From Planktothrix sp. PCC 11201 (GTDB lineage: Bacteria > Cyanobacteriota > Cyanobacteriia > Cyanobacteriales > Microcoleaceae): a stretch of DNA of 64,000 nucleotides. A program made the position numbers and the translations under genes. The notes beneath the pieces were generated by a model. The model saw nothing but the letters and a program-made list of their open reading frames with translations. It did no database searches and was not told the origin of the DNA. Location: the NCBI RefSeq assembly GCF_900009135.1, contig NZ_LT797711.1:658786-722785 (forward strand), read 5' to 3'. Positions 15,957-24,824 of the stretch are shown in pieces; the first letter of the stretch is position 1; every line of letters begins with the position of its first letter.

Positions 15957-17768
15957 ATGATCAAAATAAATAAAATTAAAAAAGTGCGTTTTCCTTCTAT
16001 TGCTCTAAGTCTTAATTTTTGGGGGTCGATAATTATTGCTCAATTTTCCTTACCTTTTAATATTAATATCCCTCAACAACCAACCGAAATCCCTACTCCC
16101 TCTGTTCCCATTAACGGAGATTTTAACTACTATTTTTCTTTATGTAATGTCCTGCGGAAACAACCCCAGCTTGAAGAAGCGTTATCAGCCTGTAATCAAG
16201 CAATTAATTTAAGTAAAAAAAAGAGAGCCGATTTATGGGGATTTCGCAGCCAGCTATTATTAAAATTAGGACGATATGATCAAGCTTTAGTATCGAGTTT
16301 ACAAGCCCTGGAAATTCAACCTAAAAACTCTCTAGCCTTAACTTTACAGTGTCGATCCCTTTTAGCATTAGGTCAACAAGATCAGGCTATTTCCGCTTGT
16401 GATAGTGCTTTAGAAATTAATCAAAATTGGGATGAATTTTCTCCGAGTCTTACTTGGTTAAGTCGAGGTTTAGCTCAGGAACAGAAAACCCAATATCCTG
16501 AAGCCTTAGCATCCTTTGATCAATCTTTAAAACTCGATCCTCAGAATTCTATGGTTTTAGTTAGTAGCTGTCGAGTTTTGTTAGAAATGGAGAAGAATGA
16601 ACAAGCTATTGGTAGTTGTGATAACGCTTTAAAAGTTAATCAAAATTGGGGAGAAAGTTCTCCGGCTCAAGCCTGGTTTTGGCGAGGGTTAGCCTTTAGT
16701 GGTTTGGCAAAATATCAGCAAGTTTTAACCAGTTGTGAAGCAGTAAAAAATGATTTAGAAAAAGATATTGTAGTCAAAAATAATTGTATTCAAACCACTC
16801 GAACCTCCCGGTTAGAATCTGCCAAAACTTCATACAAACAAGCTACAATGCTCGACCCTAAATTTGCTGTCGCTTGGACATATCAAGGGATCAATTTAGA
16901 GGAATTAAACGAATACGATCAAGCGCGAAAGGCTTTAGAAACAGCTATAAAAATTTATCCTAATAATGCCTTAGCTTTGGTGAATTTGTGTGCAACTCTG
17001 AATAAATTAGGCAATTATCAAGAAGCACTAACAGCTTGTGAAAGTGGGTTACAACAAGATAGTAATTGGCTAGAAAGTGAGCCTGCTGATACTTTCATCC
17101 AGAAAGCACAGGCTTTAGCAGGTCTGAAACGCTATGAGGAAGCGATTTTGGCGATTGATCTAGCCTTGAGTTTGAAGCCCGACTCAGCGATCGCTTGGAA
17201 TACAAAAAGCGTGATTTTATGGCAAGCCCAAAAATATCAGGAAGCTCTCAACGCATCAGAACAGGCCTTAGCAGCCGATCCTAACTACTTTCAAGGGTGG
17301 TTTAATCGGGGGAGTATCCTGCGGGCGATGCAGCAAAATCAAGAGGCCCTAAGCGCCTATCAGCGTGCGATCAGTAGCGATATCACTTTTGTACCAATAG
17401 AAACCCTGGGGTCGGTTTGGACTAATTCCAGTGCAATTTTCTGGGACTTAGGGCAATATCCAGAGGCAATTGCCGCAGCGAATAGTGCGATTGAGATCGA
17501 TCCTAATTCAGTATCCGCTTGGTTTAATCGAGGGTTATTTTTCACGGGTGTAAACGATTATGAAGAAGCAGCCAAGTCTTATCAACAAGCTCTGAAAATT
17601 GATCCAAAAGCGGTTAATATTTGGGTGGCTCAGGGGATGGCATTCTTCTATTTAAAACGCTATCCAGAAGCCTTAAATGCTTTTGAAGAAGCGTTAAAAA
17701 TTGATCCGAACTATTTACCCGCTTTAGAAAATCGGGATCTAATTAGTCGCTATTTTCAGGATAAATAA
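15957..17768 (+). CDS. Exported TPR repeat protein
   Basis: 603 aa. The N-terminus is basic then hydrophobic (KKVRFPSIALSLNFWGSIIIA), likely a signal peptide or anchor, followed by a Pro-rich linker. From ~residue 45 nearly the whole protein is tetratricopeptide repeats, at least ten, with the pattern W...G..L..L..Y..AL.....AL...P. (for example GRYDQALVSSLQALEIQP, QNQEALSAYQRAIS, DYEEAAKSYQQALKIDP). TPR proteins are protein-binding scaffolds. It follows the CIS membrane proteins by 53 nt on the same strand and is the last gene of the run, so it may belong to the same unit, but TPR proteins are common in cyanobacteria and the link is only positional. Confidence 0.82.
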   Translation: MIKINKIKKVRFPSIALSLNFWGSIIIAQFSLPFNINIPQQPTEIPTPSVPINGDFNYYFSLCNVLRKQPQLEEALSACNQAINLSKKKRADLWGFRSQLLLKLGRYDQALVSSLQALEIQPKNSLALTLQCRSLLALGQQDQAISACDSALEINQNWDEFSPSLTWLSRGLAQEQKTQYPEALASFDQSLKLDPQNSMVLVSSCRVLLEMEKNEQAIGSCDNALKVNQNWGESSPAQAWFWRGLAFSGLAKYQQVLTSCEAVKNDLEKDIVVKNNCIQTTRTSRLESAKTSYKQATMLDPKFAVAWTYQGINLEELNEYDQARKALETAIKIYPNNALALVNLCATLNKLGNYQEALTACESGLQQDSNWLESEPADTFIQKAQALAGLKRYEEAILAIDLALSLKPDSAIAWNTKSVILWQAQKYQEALNASEQALAADPNYFQGWFNRGSILRAMQQNQEALSAYQRAISSDITFVPIETLGSVWTNSSAIFWDLGQYPEAIAAANSAIEIDPNSVSAWFNRGLFFTGVNDYEEAAKSYQQALKIDPKAVNIWVAQGMAFFYLKRYPEALNAFEEALKIDPNYLPALENRDLISRYFQDK

Positions 17769-17785
17769 TATTTAATTGTGCTTTT

Positions 17786-18484
17786 CTAAGGCTCAAAAAT
17801 CAAGTCAACTAAACTTTTTAAATCCGGCACTTCTAAATCCGGTTGGGCGATCGCAGCTTTGGTTGCTCCTCCTCCGGGTTTTCCCTGACGACGATTCACC
17901 CAAACCGTTGTTAATCCTAAACTATTTGCTGTAACAATATCATGAAAAATACTTTGGGCAACGTGCAGTAACTTATCAGCAGAAAGCCCCGTTTTATTTA
18001 AGGCAAACTGAAAATTATGGGCAGAAGGTTTATAGGATTGAGCTTGTTGTGCCGTAATAATATGATCAAATTTTATTTGTAGATGTTGGTTAGTCTGGGC
18101 AAATAAATCATCATCAATATTAGAAATAATCACTAATTTATACTTTTGTTTTAAGGCTTTCAGGGCTGCTACCGTATCAGGAAAGGGTTGCCAATCTTGA
18201 ATTGAATTGGCTAAACTTTCTAATTCCGTAGGAGTTGGAGAAAACCCCAAACGTTCTCCGAACTTCTGCACAACTTCTCGGAGAATTTGTCGATAGGTTT
18301 TATATTCTCCACTTTGGGCTTCCGGTTCTAATATAGCAAATAATTCAAGTAACTGTTGATTACTCATCTCAATTCCATGGGCATTAACTAATTGTTGTAA
18401 AACCGGAGTAATTCCGTTTTCCCAATCAATTAAAGTGCCGTAGCAATCAAAACTCAAGGCTTCAAATTGATTAAATTCAATCAT
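17786..18484 (-). CDS. HAD-superfamily hydrolase (haloacid dehalogenase type II-like)
   Basis: 232 aa from ATG 18484. Motif I is SFDCYGTLIDWE with the nucleophile Asp; motif II is IISNIDD; the conserved Lys is in YKPSAHNF; the acidic motif IV region is SIFHDIVTANSLG, which is the sequence style of type II 2-haloacid dehalogenase-like and related phosphatases. The true substrate cannot be told. A longer frame to 18613 exists, but its extra 43 residues come from heptameric repeats and from the end of the neighbouring gene, so it is not used. It is convergent with the TPR gene (17-base gap) and downstream of the TldE-like gene. Confidence 0.88.
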   Translation of the reverse strand: MIEFNQFEALSFDCYGTLIDWENGITPVLQQLVNAHGIEMSNQQLLELFAILEPEAQSGEYKTYRQILREVVQKFGERLGFSPTPTELESLANSIQDWQPFPDTVAALKALKQKYKLVIISNIDDDLFAQTNQHLQIKFDHIITAQQAQSYKPSAHNFQFALNKTGLSADKLLHVAQSIFHDIVTANSLGLTTVWVNRRQGKPGGGATKAAIAQPDLEVPDLKSLVDLIFEP

Positions 18485-18496
18485 AATTTTTCTAAA

Positions 18497-18547
18497 ACCC
18501 ATTCGTAATTCGTAATTCGTAATTCGTAATTCCCTATTACCCATTAC
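18497..18547. repeat. Heptamer repeats at the tldE-like/HAD junction
   Basis: Four to five units of ATTCGTA followed by ATTCCCT, ATTACCC, ATTACCT. On the minus strand the tract runs through the last codons and stop of the TldE-like gene (18537) and ends near the HAD gene start. Confidence 0.85.
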
Positions 18548-19868
18548 CTGTAACAGATAATCCTTCAACAATAATAGAAGGAGTATAACAGGAACCATTC
18601 CAAGAGGCATCACCCCCTAATTCTATAACTTGTTTGAGGGCGGTGTAAACATTTCCGGCGACCATTGTATTTTTCACCCGTCCGACAATTTCGCCCTTTT
18701 CAACTCGATATCCTAAATCCACATTAATTGAAAAATCCCCACTAATTCCCGCACTTTCTCCTAACATTTGATCGACAATTAAACCCCGATCTAAACTTTG
18801 GATTAACTCAGTTAAAGAACTTTTCCCAGGTTGTAATAAAAGATTAAATAAACCAGGAGTGGGATAACTGCCTAAATGGGTTCTAAATCCGTTTCCGGTT
18901 GTACCACTTCCCAGGGTGCGACCTGTGGTTAAGTCGGTATAAAATAGTTTTAAAACTCCGTTTTGAATAAAAGTAATCGGACGGGTGGGGATACCTTCAT
19001 CATCAAAGGGACAACTAAATGGCCCGGCATCGGGTTCTTGATATAGGGTTAACATCGGAGATACGACGGGAGTATTTAGGCGATCGCTCCAAGGAGAAGC
19101 CCCCTCCAAGACCTGTTTGCCATTCAAAGCGGCCGAAAGGGTTCCCCAGAGCATATCGGCGGCTTTAGCGGTAAATAACACCGGAATCCGACCGACGGGG
19201 GACGGCACGTTATTTTTAGCCCAATTTAACCGCATTAAAATCCGTTGGGCGAGTAACGTAGGATCGAGAAAATCCCGTTGGGTTTGGCCATCGGAAACAT
19301 ATAAAAAATCATCCTTGCGTACCCATTCAGTTTCCATATAGGCACTGAGGGTGGTATCGGTGTGGCTACATTCAAGTCCCCTGGAGTTAATCAAGCGAAT
19401 TGATTCGACTTCGCAATCCCATTCGGCTGCACATAGGATTTCAGGATAGGAAGCCCGAATTAATGCAATCGCCTGTTTCCCCCAACTGATCAATTGTTCA
19501 ACGGGTACAGTTTCCCCAATATCGGGATAGGTGGATTGAGCCTTAGATTCAGTTAATTCAATGGTTTCTGGCTGATTTAGGGTACTTAAAGCCAGCGCCC
19601 GGGCGACTAATTTTTCCGGTTCCACTGGCCCATAGGCAACGGCCAAACCCGGACGTCCATCTCGCCAAAGTCGCAGGGTTGTCCCTTCTGATTGGCTACT
19701 TTCGAGTTGCTTGAGTCGATTGGCTTCAAAAAAAATCGGCTTGGAAAGGGATTGAGATTGAAACACTTCCGCAGCCTCAGCGCCCGATGCGGCAGCTAAC
19801 TCTAATAGCTGTTCGGCGGATTGGTCGTAGGTCATGGATAGTAGTGATGGCATAGCGTCATCGTTCAT
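18537..19868 (-). CDS. TldE/PmbA-family protein (TldD partner)
   Basis: 443 aa, the usual length of TldD/PmbA proteins. Recognisable parts are the N-terminal AEQLLELAAASGAEAAEVF, the mid-region GRIPVLFTAKAADMLWGTLSAALNG and the C-terminal block GESAGISGDFSINVDLGYRVEKGEIVGRVKNTMVAGN. I see no HExxxH zinc site, so it is the PmbA/TldE type rather than TldD. In E. coli TldD and TldE form a protease that trims modified peptides and degrades the CcdA antitoxin; cyanobacteria usually carry both genes. Several in-frame Met codons lie near the start (19868, 19853), so the exact start is open. Its last residues (TGNG) and stop codon are encoded by the adjoining heptamer repeat. Confidence 0.9.
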   Translation of the reverse strand: MNDDAMPSLLSMTYDQSAEQLLELAAASGAEAAEVFQSQSLSKPIFFEANRLKQLESSQSEGTTLRLWRDGRPGLAVAYGPVEPEKLVARALALSTLNQPETIELTESKAQSTYPDIGETVPVEQLISWGKQAIALIRASYPEILCAAEWDCEVESIRLINSRGLECSHTDTTLSAYMETEWVRKDDFLYVSDGQTQRDFLDPTLLAQRILMRLNWAKNNVPSPVGRIPVLFTAKAADMLWGTLSAALNGKQVLEGASPWSDRLNTPVVSPMLTLYQEPDAGPFSCPFDDEGIPTRPITFIQNGVLKLFYTDLTTGRTLGSGTTGNGFRTHLGSYPTPGLFNLLLQPGKSSLTELIQSLDRGLIVDQMLGESAGISGDFSINVDLGYRVEKGEIVGRVKNTMVAGNVYTALKQVIELGGDASWNGSCYTPSIIVEGLSVTGNG

Positions 19869-19950
19869 CCTACCGTGATCGGTGATCGGTGATTTATTTT
19901 TAGTGACACAGACTGCTCAACCGCAGACCCCAAAATGTTTGATAGTTTAA

Positions 19951-19984
19951 TTTAATATTGGTTATATTTTTGACCAATATTAAA
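19951..19984. promoter_or_regulatory. Perfect 12-bp inverted repeat (possible operator)
   Basis: TTTAATATTGGT (19951-19962) and its exact complement ACCAATATTAAA (19973-19984) are separated by 10 bases. It lies just upstream of the likely metG promoter and has no following T-run, so an operator or regulatory hairpin is more likely than a terminator. The binding factor is unknown. Confidence 0.5.
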
Positions 19985-19999
19985 CTTATTTGAGAATTT

Positions 20000-20028
20000 T
20001 TGAGAATTTTGAAATAACATACTATAAT
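20000..20028 (+). promoter_or_regulatory. Likely sigma-70-type promoter of metG
   Basis: -35 TTGAGA (20000-20005), 17-bp spacer, -10 TATAAT (20023-20028). The -35 lies in the second copy of a direct repeat, TGAGAATTTT twice in tandem (19991-20010). Transcription would begin about 125 bases before the metG ATG, leaving a leader in which I recognised no riboswitch or T-box. Confidence 0.55.
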
Positions 20029-20161
20029 CTTTAAGTTTCAAGATCGCGCCTTGCCAATTTCTACTGCTGTAGAATTTAGCAATCATCGATAATAAAGTAA
20101 GATTCACAGGGAATAATAACCCCTAGATCCCATTAAAACTTCTTTAAATCAATAAATCTAA

Positions 20162-21769
20162 ATGAAATTGACACCGACCCCTTTGAATACCTTTACCCTT
20201 ACAACACCCCTTTATTATGTCAATGATGTTCCTCACATTGGTAGTGCTTATACAACAATAGCGGCGGATGCGATCGCTCGATTTCAACGCCTCCAGGGAA
20301 AATCTGTTCTCCTAATTACTGGCACCGATGAACACGGTCAAAAAATTGAACGGACGGCTGAGGAGTTAGGTCGTTTGCCCCAGGATCATTGTGATCAGGT
20401 TGCCTCTAGTTTTGCCTCCTTGTGGGAGCGGTTTAATATTCAGTACGATCGCTTTAGTCGGACAACTGCACCCCGTCACGAAGCCATTGTTAAAGAGTTT
20501 TTTCAACGGGTTTGGGATAAAGGAGACATCTACCTCAGCCAGCAGCAGGGTTGGTATTGTGTCGCCTGTGAAGAATACAAGGAAGAACGAGAATTAGCAC
20601 CCGGAAAATTCTGCCCCATTCATACCAATAAAGTAGTAGAATGGAGAGATGAGCAGAACTATTTTTTCCGCTTATCTAATTATCAGCAACAGTTAGAAAC
20701 TTTATATCAAGAGCGTCCTGAGTTTATTCAGCCAGAAAGTCGGCGCAACGAGGTCATGAACTTTGTGAAGCAGGGACTACAGGATTTTTCAATTTCCCGC
20801 GTTAATATTGACTGGGGATTTCCCATTCCCACCGATCCAAGTCATACGATTTATGTTTGGTTTGATGCCTTGTTAGGCTATGTAACCGCTTTGCTTGACC
20901 CCGAAGATGAACCCACCTTAGACAATGCTTTATCGAAATGGTGGCCGATTAATTTGCATCTGATTGGCAAGGATATTTTAAGGTTCCACGCCATTTACTG
21001 GCCAGCAATGTTGATGTCCGCAGGTTTATCTCTACCCGGTCGTATCTTTGGACACGGTTTTTTAACCAAAGATGGGAAGAAGATGGGCAAAAGTTTGGGA
21101 AATACGCTTGATCCCGTGGCTTTAGTCAATCAATATGGTTCGGATGCTATTCGCTTTTATTTTTTGAAAGAGATAGAATTTGGACAGGATGGTGATTACA
21201 GTCAAACTCGGTTTGTTCATACGGTTAATGCTAATCTAGCCAATGGCTTAGGAAACTTACTCAACCGCACGCTGAAAATGGCGCATAAATATTTTAACGG
21301 TTGTGTTCCTAATGTCAAGAGTGAGGATATCCCCCAGGAAGATGCACTCAAATCCCTTGGTCTAACCTTGGCAAATACGGTGACTCAAGCATACAATTCC
21401 CTAGCGTTTAGCGAAGTTTGTCATGCTGTTTTCAGCCTGATTCAAGCCGGGAATAAATACATTGACGAACAAGCTCCTTGGAGTCTTTATAAACAAGGAA
21501 AACAAGAAGCGGTTGCTCAAGTTCTTTACTCGGTTTTAGAGTCAGTTCGCTTATCGTCCTATCTTTTGTCCCCAATTATTCCCAATATTAGCACTCGAAT
21601 TTATCAACAATTGGGATATGCTATCGATTTTAATGACCAGACTATACTGACAACATCACTGTTTTTTAATACCCAGAGCGTTTGGGGCGTCTTGCCCGCC
21701 AATCAACCCCTGGAGGAAGGGCAACCTGTATTTAGACACTTGGAGTTAGGGGATGTAGAGGAGGTGTAA
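20162..21769 (+). CDS. metG: Methionyl-tRNA synthetase
   Basis: 535 aa. It charges tRNA-Met with methionine. The class I HIGH motif appears as PHIGSAYTT near residue 21, the KMSKS loop as GKKMGKSLGN near 315, and a zinc-knuckle-like set CVAC...FCPIH lies at about 138-160. WFDALLGYVTALL and the GRIFGHGFLTKDGKKMG stretch are typical of the shorter bacterial type without the C-terminal dimerisation domain. The gene stands alone, with its own promoter and a perfect inverted repeat upstream. Confidence 0.97.
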   Translation: MKLTPTPLNTFTLTTPLYYVNDVPHIGSAYTTIAADAIARFQRLQGKSVLLITGTDEHGQKIERTAEELGRLPQDHCDQVASSFASLWERFNIQYDRFSRTTAPRHEAIVKEFFQRVWDKGDIYLSQQQGWYCVACEEYKEERELAPGKFCPIHTNKVVEWRDEQNYFFRLSNYQQQLETLYQERPEFIQPESRRNEVMNFVKQGLQDFSISRVNIDWGFPIPTDPSHTIYVWFDALLGYVTALLDPEDEPTLDNALSKWWPINLHLIGKDILRFHAIYWPAMLMSAGLSLPGRIFGHGFLTKDGKKMGKSLGNTLDPVALVNQYGSDAIRFYFLKEIEFGQDGDYSQTRFVHTVNANLANGLGNLLNRTLKMAHKYFNGCVPNVKSEDIPQEDALKSLGLTLANTVTQAYNSLAFSEVCHAVFSLIQAGNKYIDEQAPWSLYKQGKQEAVAQVLYSVLESVRLSSYLLSPIIPNISTRIYQQLGYAIDFNDQTILTTSLFFNTQSVWGVLPANQPLEEGQPVFRHLELGDVEEV

Positions 21770-21883
21770 TCCCAATTTTAACCCCGTTTTAATGATAGCC
21801 TAGTTTAACATAAAACATCAATTTCAATTGGTTTACTTTACCCATACTCAGATCATTTTTTTCATAAAAAAAGAGGTATAAAA

Positions 21884-22501
21884 ATGTTCAATCATATCAC
21901 CACTGGAGAACTGTTTACTCCTGAACAAGTTCTGGAAAACAGGGGCAGGGTCGCCATCTTTATTGATGGTTCTAATCTATTTTATGCAGCTTTGCAACTG
22001 GGAATTGAAATTGATTACAGCAAATTATTGTGTCGTTTAACCGCCGGATCTCGGTTGTTACGTTCCTTTTTCTATACGGGAGTTGATCGCACCAATGAGA
22101 AGCAACAGGGCTTTTTATTGTGGATGCGACGGAATGGCTATCGGGTGATTTCTAAAGATTTAGTTCAACTTCCCGATGGTTCTAAAAAAGCCAATTTGGA
22201 TGTAGAAATCGCCGTTGATATGATGGCCTTAGTGGGTTCCTATGACACGGCGGTTTTAGTCAGTGGGGATGGAGATTTAGCCTATGCGGTGGACTCCGTG
22301 AGTTATCGCGGGGTGCGGGTGGAAGTAGTGAGTTTGCGAGCGATGACCAGTGATAGTTTAATTAATGTCGCCGATCGCTATATTGATTTAGAAATGATCA
22401 AAGAAGAAATCCAAAAAACCCCCCGCAGTCCCAGCTATAGCTATCGTCCCCTATCGGGAATTAGTTTAATTGATGGGCAAATAATTGAGGAGCATTCCTA
22501 G
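21884..22501 (+). CDS. NYN-domain protein, LabA/DUF88 family
   Basis: 205 aa. The NYN (PIN-like nuclease) fold is shown by RVAIFIDGSNLFYAALQ, the acidic DVEIAVDMMAL and VLVSGDGDLAYAVD, which supply the conserved Asp residues for metal binding; VEVVSLRAMTSDSLINVADRYIDL is the usual end of the domain. The family includes cyanobacterial LabA, which affects clock-controlled gene expression, and putative RNases; which role applies here cannot be told. AAGAGG lies 8 nt before the ATG. A strong hairpin follows the stop. Confidence 0.88.
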   Translation: MFNHITTGELFTPEQVLENRGRVAIFIDGSNLFYAALQLGIEIDYSKLLCRLTAGSRLLRSFFYTGVDRTNEKQQGFLLWMRRNGYRVISKDLVQLPDGSKKANLDVEIAVDMMALVGSYDTAVLVSGDGDLAYAVDSVSYRGVRVEVVSLRAMTSDSLINVADRYIDLEMIKEEIQKTPRSPSYSYRPLSGISLIDGQIIEEHS

Positions 22502-22511
22502 AAAAACAAAC

Positions 22512-22545
22512 GGAGTAAAAGCCGGCTTAGGCTGGTTTTTACTCC
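22512..22545. terminator. Strong hairpin after the LabA-like gene
   Basis: GGAGTAAAAGCC at the left pairs with GGTTTTTACTCC at the right around a TTAG loop, a stem of about 15 bp with wobble pairs. It lies 10 bases after the stop of the NYN gene and 40 bases before the LptC-like gene. The usual trailing T-run is missing (some T lies in the stem), so terminator function is likely but not certain. Confidence 0.55.
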
Positions 22546-22586
22546 TAAGTTTCTGAATTTCTGAATTCCTAAATTATTAAAATTAG

Positions 22587-23714
22587 ATGCGGCTTTTACT
22601 GGTTTGGGTGATTATTTTAGTCGGAATTTCTGCTTGCGCCCCAAAAAATATTGAACAGACCTCAACGGATTCTAAATCTAAGCCTTCTGAAGAATTTGAA
22701 CGCACTTTAACCTTAGATGATGTCACCTTAGAACAGGCAGATGAGCAGGGAAAATTGTTATGGAAAATTAAAGCCAAGCAGGTTAGTTATAGTAAAGACA
22801 GGAAAATGGCAACGGTGAAAAATCCCGTGGGTGAGTTATATGATGGAGGAAAATTACTCTATAAAATTAGGGCTGATCAAGGGGAATTTGAGCAGAATAG
22901 CAAACGTATTTTTTTACGCAATAATATTGTGGCTACCGATCCAAATACGGGTCTAGTTTTGAAGGGAAAAGAGTTAGAATGGATTGTGCAGCAATATATT
23001 ATTGTAGTGCGAAATGGAGTCACCGGAGATCATGCTCAATTCCAAGCGGTGGCTCGGGAAGTTCAGGTATTTTATCGCCAAAAACGAGTAGAATTTTGGG
23101 ATAAAGCCACTGTGAGCGCAAAAGATCCGGTTGTTAAGTTAAAAAGTGATCATATTATTTGGTTATTGGAACCGCAACTTTTAACCAGTAATATGAAAAC
23201 CGAGATTGAACGCTATCAAAATCAAACTATTACAGACCGGGGGGTGGCGGAAACCGCCGAAATGAATTTAAAAACCAAAACTGGTGTTCTGAAAAAGAAT
23301 GCCCAAATTGCTTTATCTCAACCGCCTTTACAAATTTCTAGTCAGGAATTACAATGGAATTACGATAAACAAAGTATTAGTTCTCCCCAGTTTATTACCA
23401 TTATTGAACGAGATCAGCAAGTCACTTTAACCGCTAATCAAGGGTGGGGAGATTTGAAAAATAATATCTTTTATTTAACCGGAAATGTAGTCGGAATTGG
23501 TCAAAAACGTCAAGCCCAACTCAATGCTAATGCAGTGAATTGGTCTATTGTTGAACAGTCTTTTTCCGCCGAAGGAAACGTGGTTTATCGTCAAATTGAT
23601 CCCCCGTTTAGTTTGATGGGAGAAAAAGCCGTGGGACGGTTTGAAAATGATACAATTGTTGTCAGTGGAGGAAATACGGGAACCCCGGTGGTGACGGAAA
23701 TTATCCCGGAATAG
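22587..23714 (+). CDS. LptC-like lipopolysaccharide transport lipoprotein
   Basis: 375 aa. A short hydrophobic signal with a lipobox (LLLVWVIILVGISAC, Cys at residue 17) predicts a membrane-anchored lipoprotein. The body is beta-rich with repeated LptC/LptA-like elements: LEQADEQGKLLWKIKAKQVSYS, LKGKELEWIV, LKSDHIIWLL, ISSQELQWNYD, LNANAVNWSI. In Gram-negative bacteria LptC passes LPS from the inner membrane LptBFG complex to LptA; the cyanobacterial form is longer (about twice the E. coli length), as here. It stands between a hairpin and a convergent nucleotidyltransferase gene. Confidence 0.85.
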   Translation: MRLLLVWVIILVGISACAPKNIEQTSTDSKSKPSEEFERTLTLDDVTLEQADEQGKLLWKIKAKQVSYSKDRKMATVKNPVGELYDGGKLLYKIRADQGEFEQNSKRIFLRNNIVATDPNTGLVLKGKELEWIVQQYIIVVRNGVTGDHAQFQAVAREVQVFYRQKRVEFWDKATVSAKDPVVKLKSDHIIWLLEPQLLTSNMKTEIERYQNQTITDRGVAETAEMNLKTKTGVLKKNAQIALSQPPLQISSQELQWNYDKQSISSPQFITIIERDQQVTLTANQGWGDLKNNIFYLTGNVVGIGQKRQAQLNANAVNWSIVEQSFSAEGNVVYRQIDPPFSLMGEKAVGRFENDTIVVSGGNTGTPVVTEIIPE

Positions 23715-23803
23715 TGATAGTAGGGAAAAGACAACACCGGAAGAAAAGTGTTCACCATCCTCCGGGTTTGAGCATCAGTTAAACTTAACGATTTCGTTCA
23801 CAA

Positions 23804-24688
23804 TTATTCCTGTAACCCAGCTTGTTGTAAAGCCGACTCTAAAAGAGGTTGGAGTTTAAGGATTTCAGCCCATTGATTCAGATAGTTAAAATCAAGACGT
23901 TCTCCTTGGACTTTTAAAACCCCTAAGACATCTCTCCACTGTTTTTGAGACTCTGTAGCCGAAAGTTTATACCAAGACAACTTTTGTAGAATAATATCCT
24001 CAGATGAATAGATATAAATTCCGGTTTCGGAATCATCAATCCTATAAATTTGACGACGACTCATTTTAGAACGAGAAAAACCATCATCTCCAATTACAAA
24101 AATATCGACTTTTTCCATTGATTTTAAATGAATAATATTAAATGATCTTCTCAGATTAATAGCCTCTATAACAGCAGATTCACTAATATAAAAATCTTCT
24201 GTCAATGCTTGAATAAGTTGCGGTGCTTGCGACAGTGAAATACTAATCACTAAATCTAGGTCTTGTGTTGAACGGCTTTCTCCTAAAAGAGAACTCGCCA
24301 CAGAACCCCCCACCAAATAGGGAATATTTAAAGTTTCAAACAGCGCAGCTATTCGATAGGCTAATTCTAGGGGATCTAAAATCATCCATTTCTCCTCTAT
24401 CTCAAATTCTATTATTTTTAACCCTAAAATTGTAATCAATTCTTGACCTAAACGCCTTCTAATTAATTCCTGACGAACCCAAGACAAACAACTATTAGGA
24501 TACTGATTTTTAATGCCAATTAATATTAGTTTTCGAGTCGATTGATTGAAGTGGCGAACTCGTTGAGCTTTCTGTTGGGGTGTAAGTTCTCGCAACAGTT
24601 GAAACAGCAGCACATCTGCATCAATGCTGGTGTCTTCTGACTGGGGAGTATATCCAGGTTTGACTGTAGCAACTGGAATAGATGGCAT
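23804..24688 (-). CDS. Nucleotidyltransferase-fold protein
   Basis: 294 aa. The core at ~130-160 has the nucleotidyltransferase signature YLVGGSVASSLLGESRSTQDLDLVI: the GGS motif followed by Asp-x-Asp for metal binding. A third acidic residue may be in KVDIFVIGD. The part after it (SSEDIILQKLSWYKL, WRDVLGVLK) resembles the DUF6036/AbiEii-like nucleotidyltransferases. The first ~110 residues are helical and include LTPQQKAQRVRHFNQSTRKLIL, seen in some cyanobacterial proteins of unknown role. It may modify RNA or protein, or be a toxin-like module, but no antitoxin gene is beside it. It lies downstream of rpiA on the same strand with a 136-base gap. Confidence 0.75.
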   Translation of the reverse strand: MPSIPVATVKPGYTPQSEDTSIDADVLLFQLLRELTPQQKAQRVRHFNQSTRKLILIGIKNQYPNSCLSWVRQELIRRRLGQELITILGLKIIEFEIEEKWMILDPLELAYRIAALFETLNIPYLVGGSVASSLLGESRSTQDLDLVISISLSQAPQLIQALTEDFYISESAVIEAINLRRSFNIIHLKSMEKVDIFVIGDDGFSRSKMSRRQIYRIDDSETGIYIYSSEDIILQKLSWYKLSATESQKQWRDVLGVLKVQGERLDFNYLNQWAEILKLQPLLESALQQAGLQE

Positions 24689-24775
24689 AGAAATTGGCAG
24701 GTTGGATGGCTAAAATATATGATTTTTATTGTTGCTAGATTCTACCTACTTTTAACCCAAATAGAGGCTCTTAAA

Positions 24776-24804
24776 GTTCGTCCCCTGGAGAGCCAGGGAA
24801 CGAG
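24776..24804. repeat. Dispersed hairpin repeat after rpiA
   Basis: GTTCGTCCCCTGG and CCAGGGAACGAG form an imperfect palindrome around AGAG. This type of CTGG/CCAGG foldback is scattered in cyanobacterial genomes. It lies just past the rpiA stop and could help end its transcript, although no T-run follows. Confidence 0.55.
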
Positions 24805-24824
24805 AGTAACGAGGTTATTTAAGG

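Larger units (their letters stand above)
19869..20161. other. 293-base divergent gap before metG
   Basis: This is the longest gene-free stretch in the window. It separates the divergent TldE-like gene and metG. It holds a short GATCGGT repeat near the TldE-like start, a perfect inverted repeat at 19951-19984 and a good promoter at 20000-20028. The remaining sequence is A+T-rich with no open frame of note. Confidence 0.7.

Noticed and set aside
10982-17768. Treating the Ig, WD40 and TPR genes as a proven part of the CIS
   Set aside because: Strand, spacing and shared Ig-like modules support it, but WD40 and TPR proteins are frequent in cyanobacteria; it is kept as a hypothesis.
17786-18613. 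Longer HAD gene starting at 18613
   Set aside because: The extra N-terminus is Leu-rich only because it reads heptamer repeats and the end of the TldE-like gene out of frame; ATG 18484 gives the family length.
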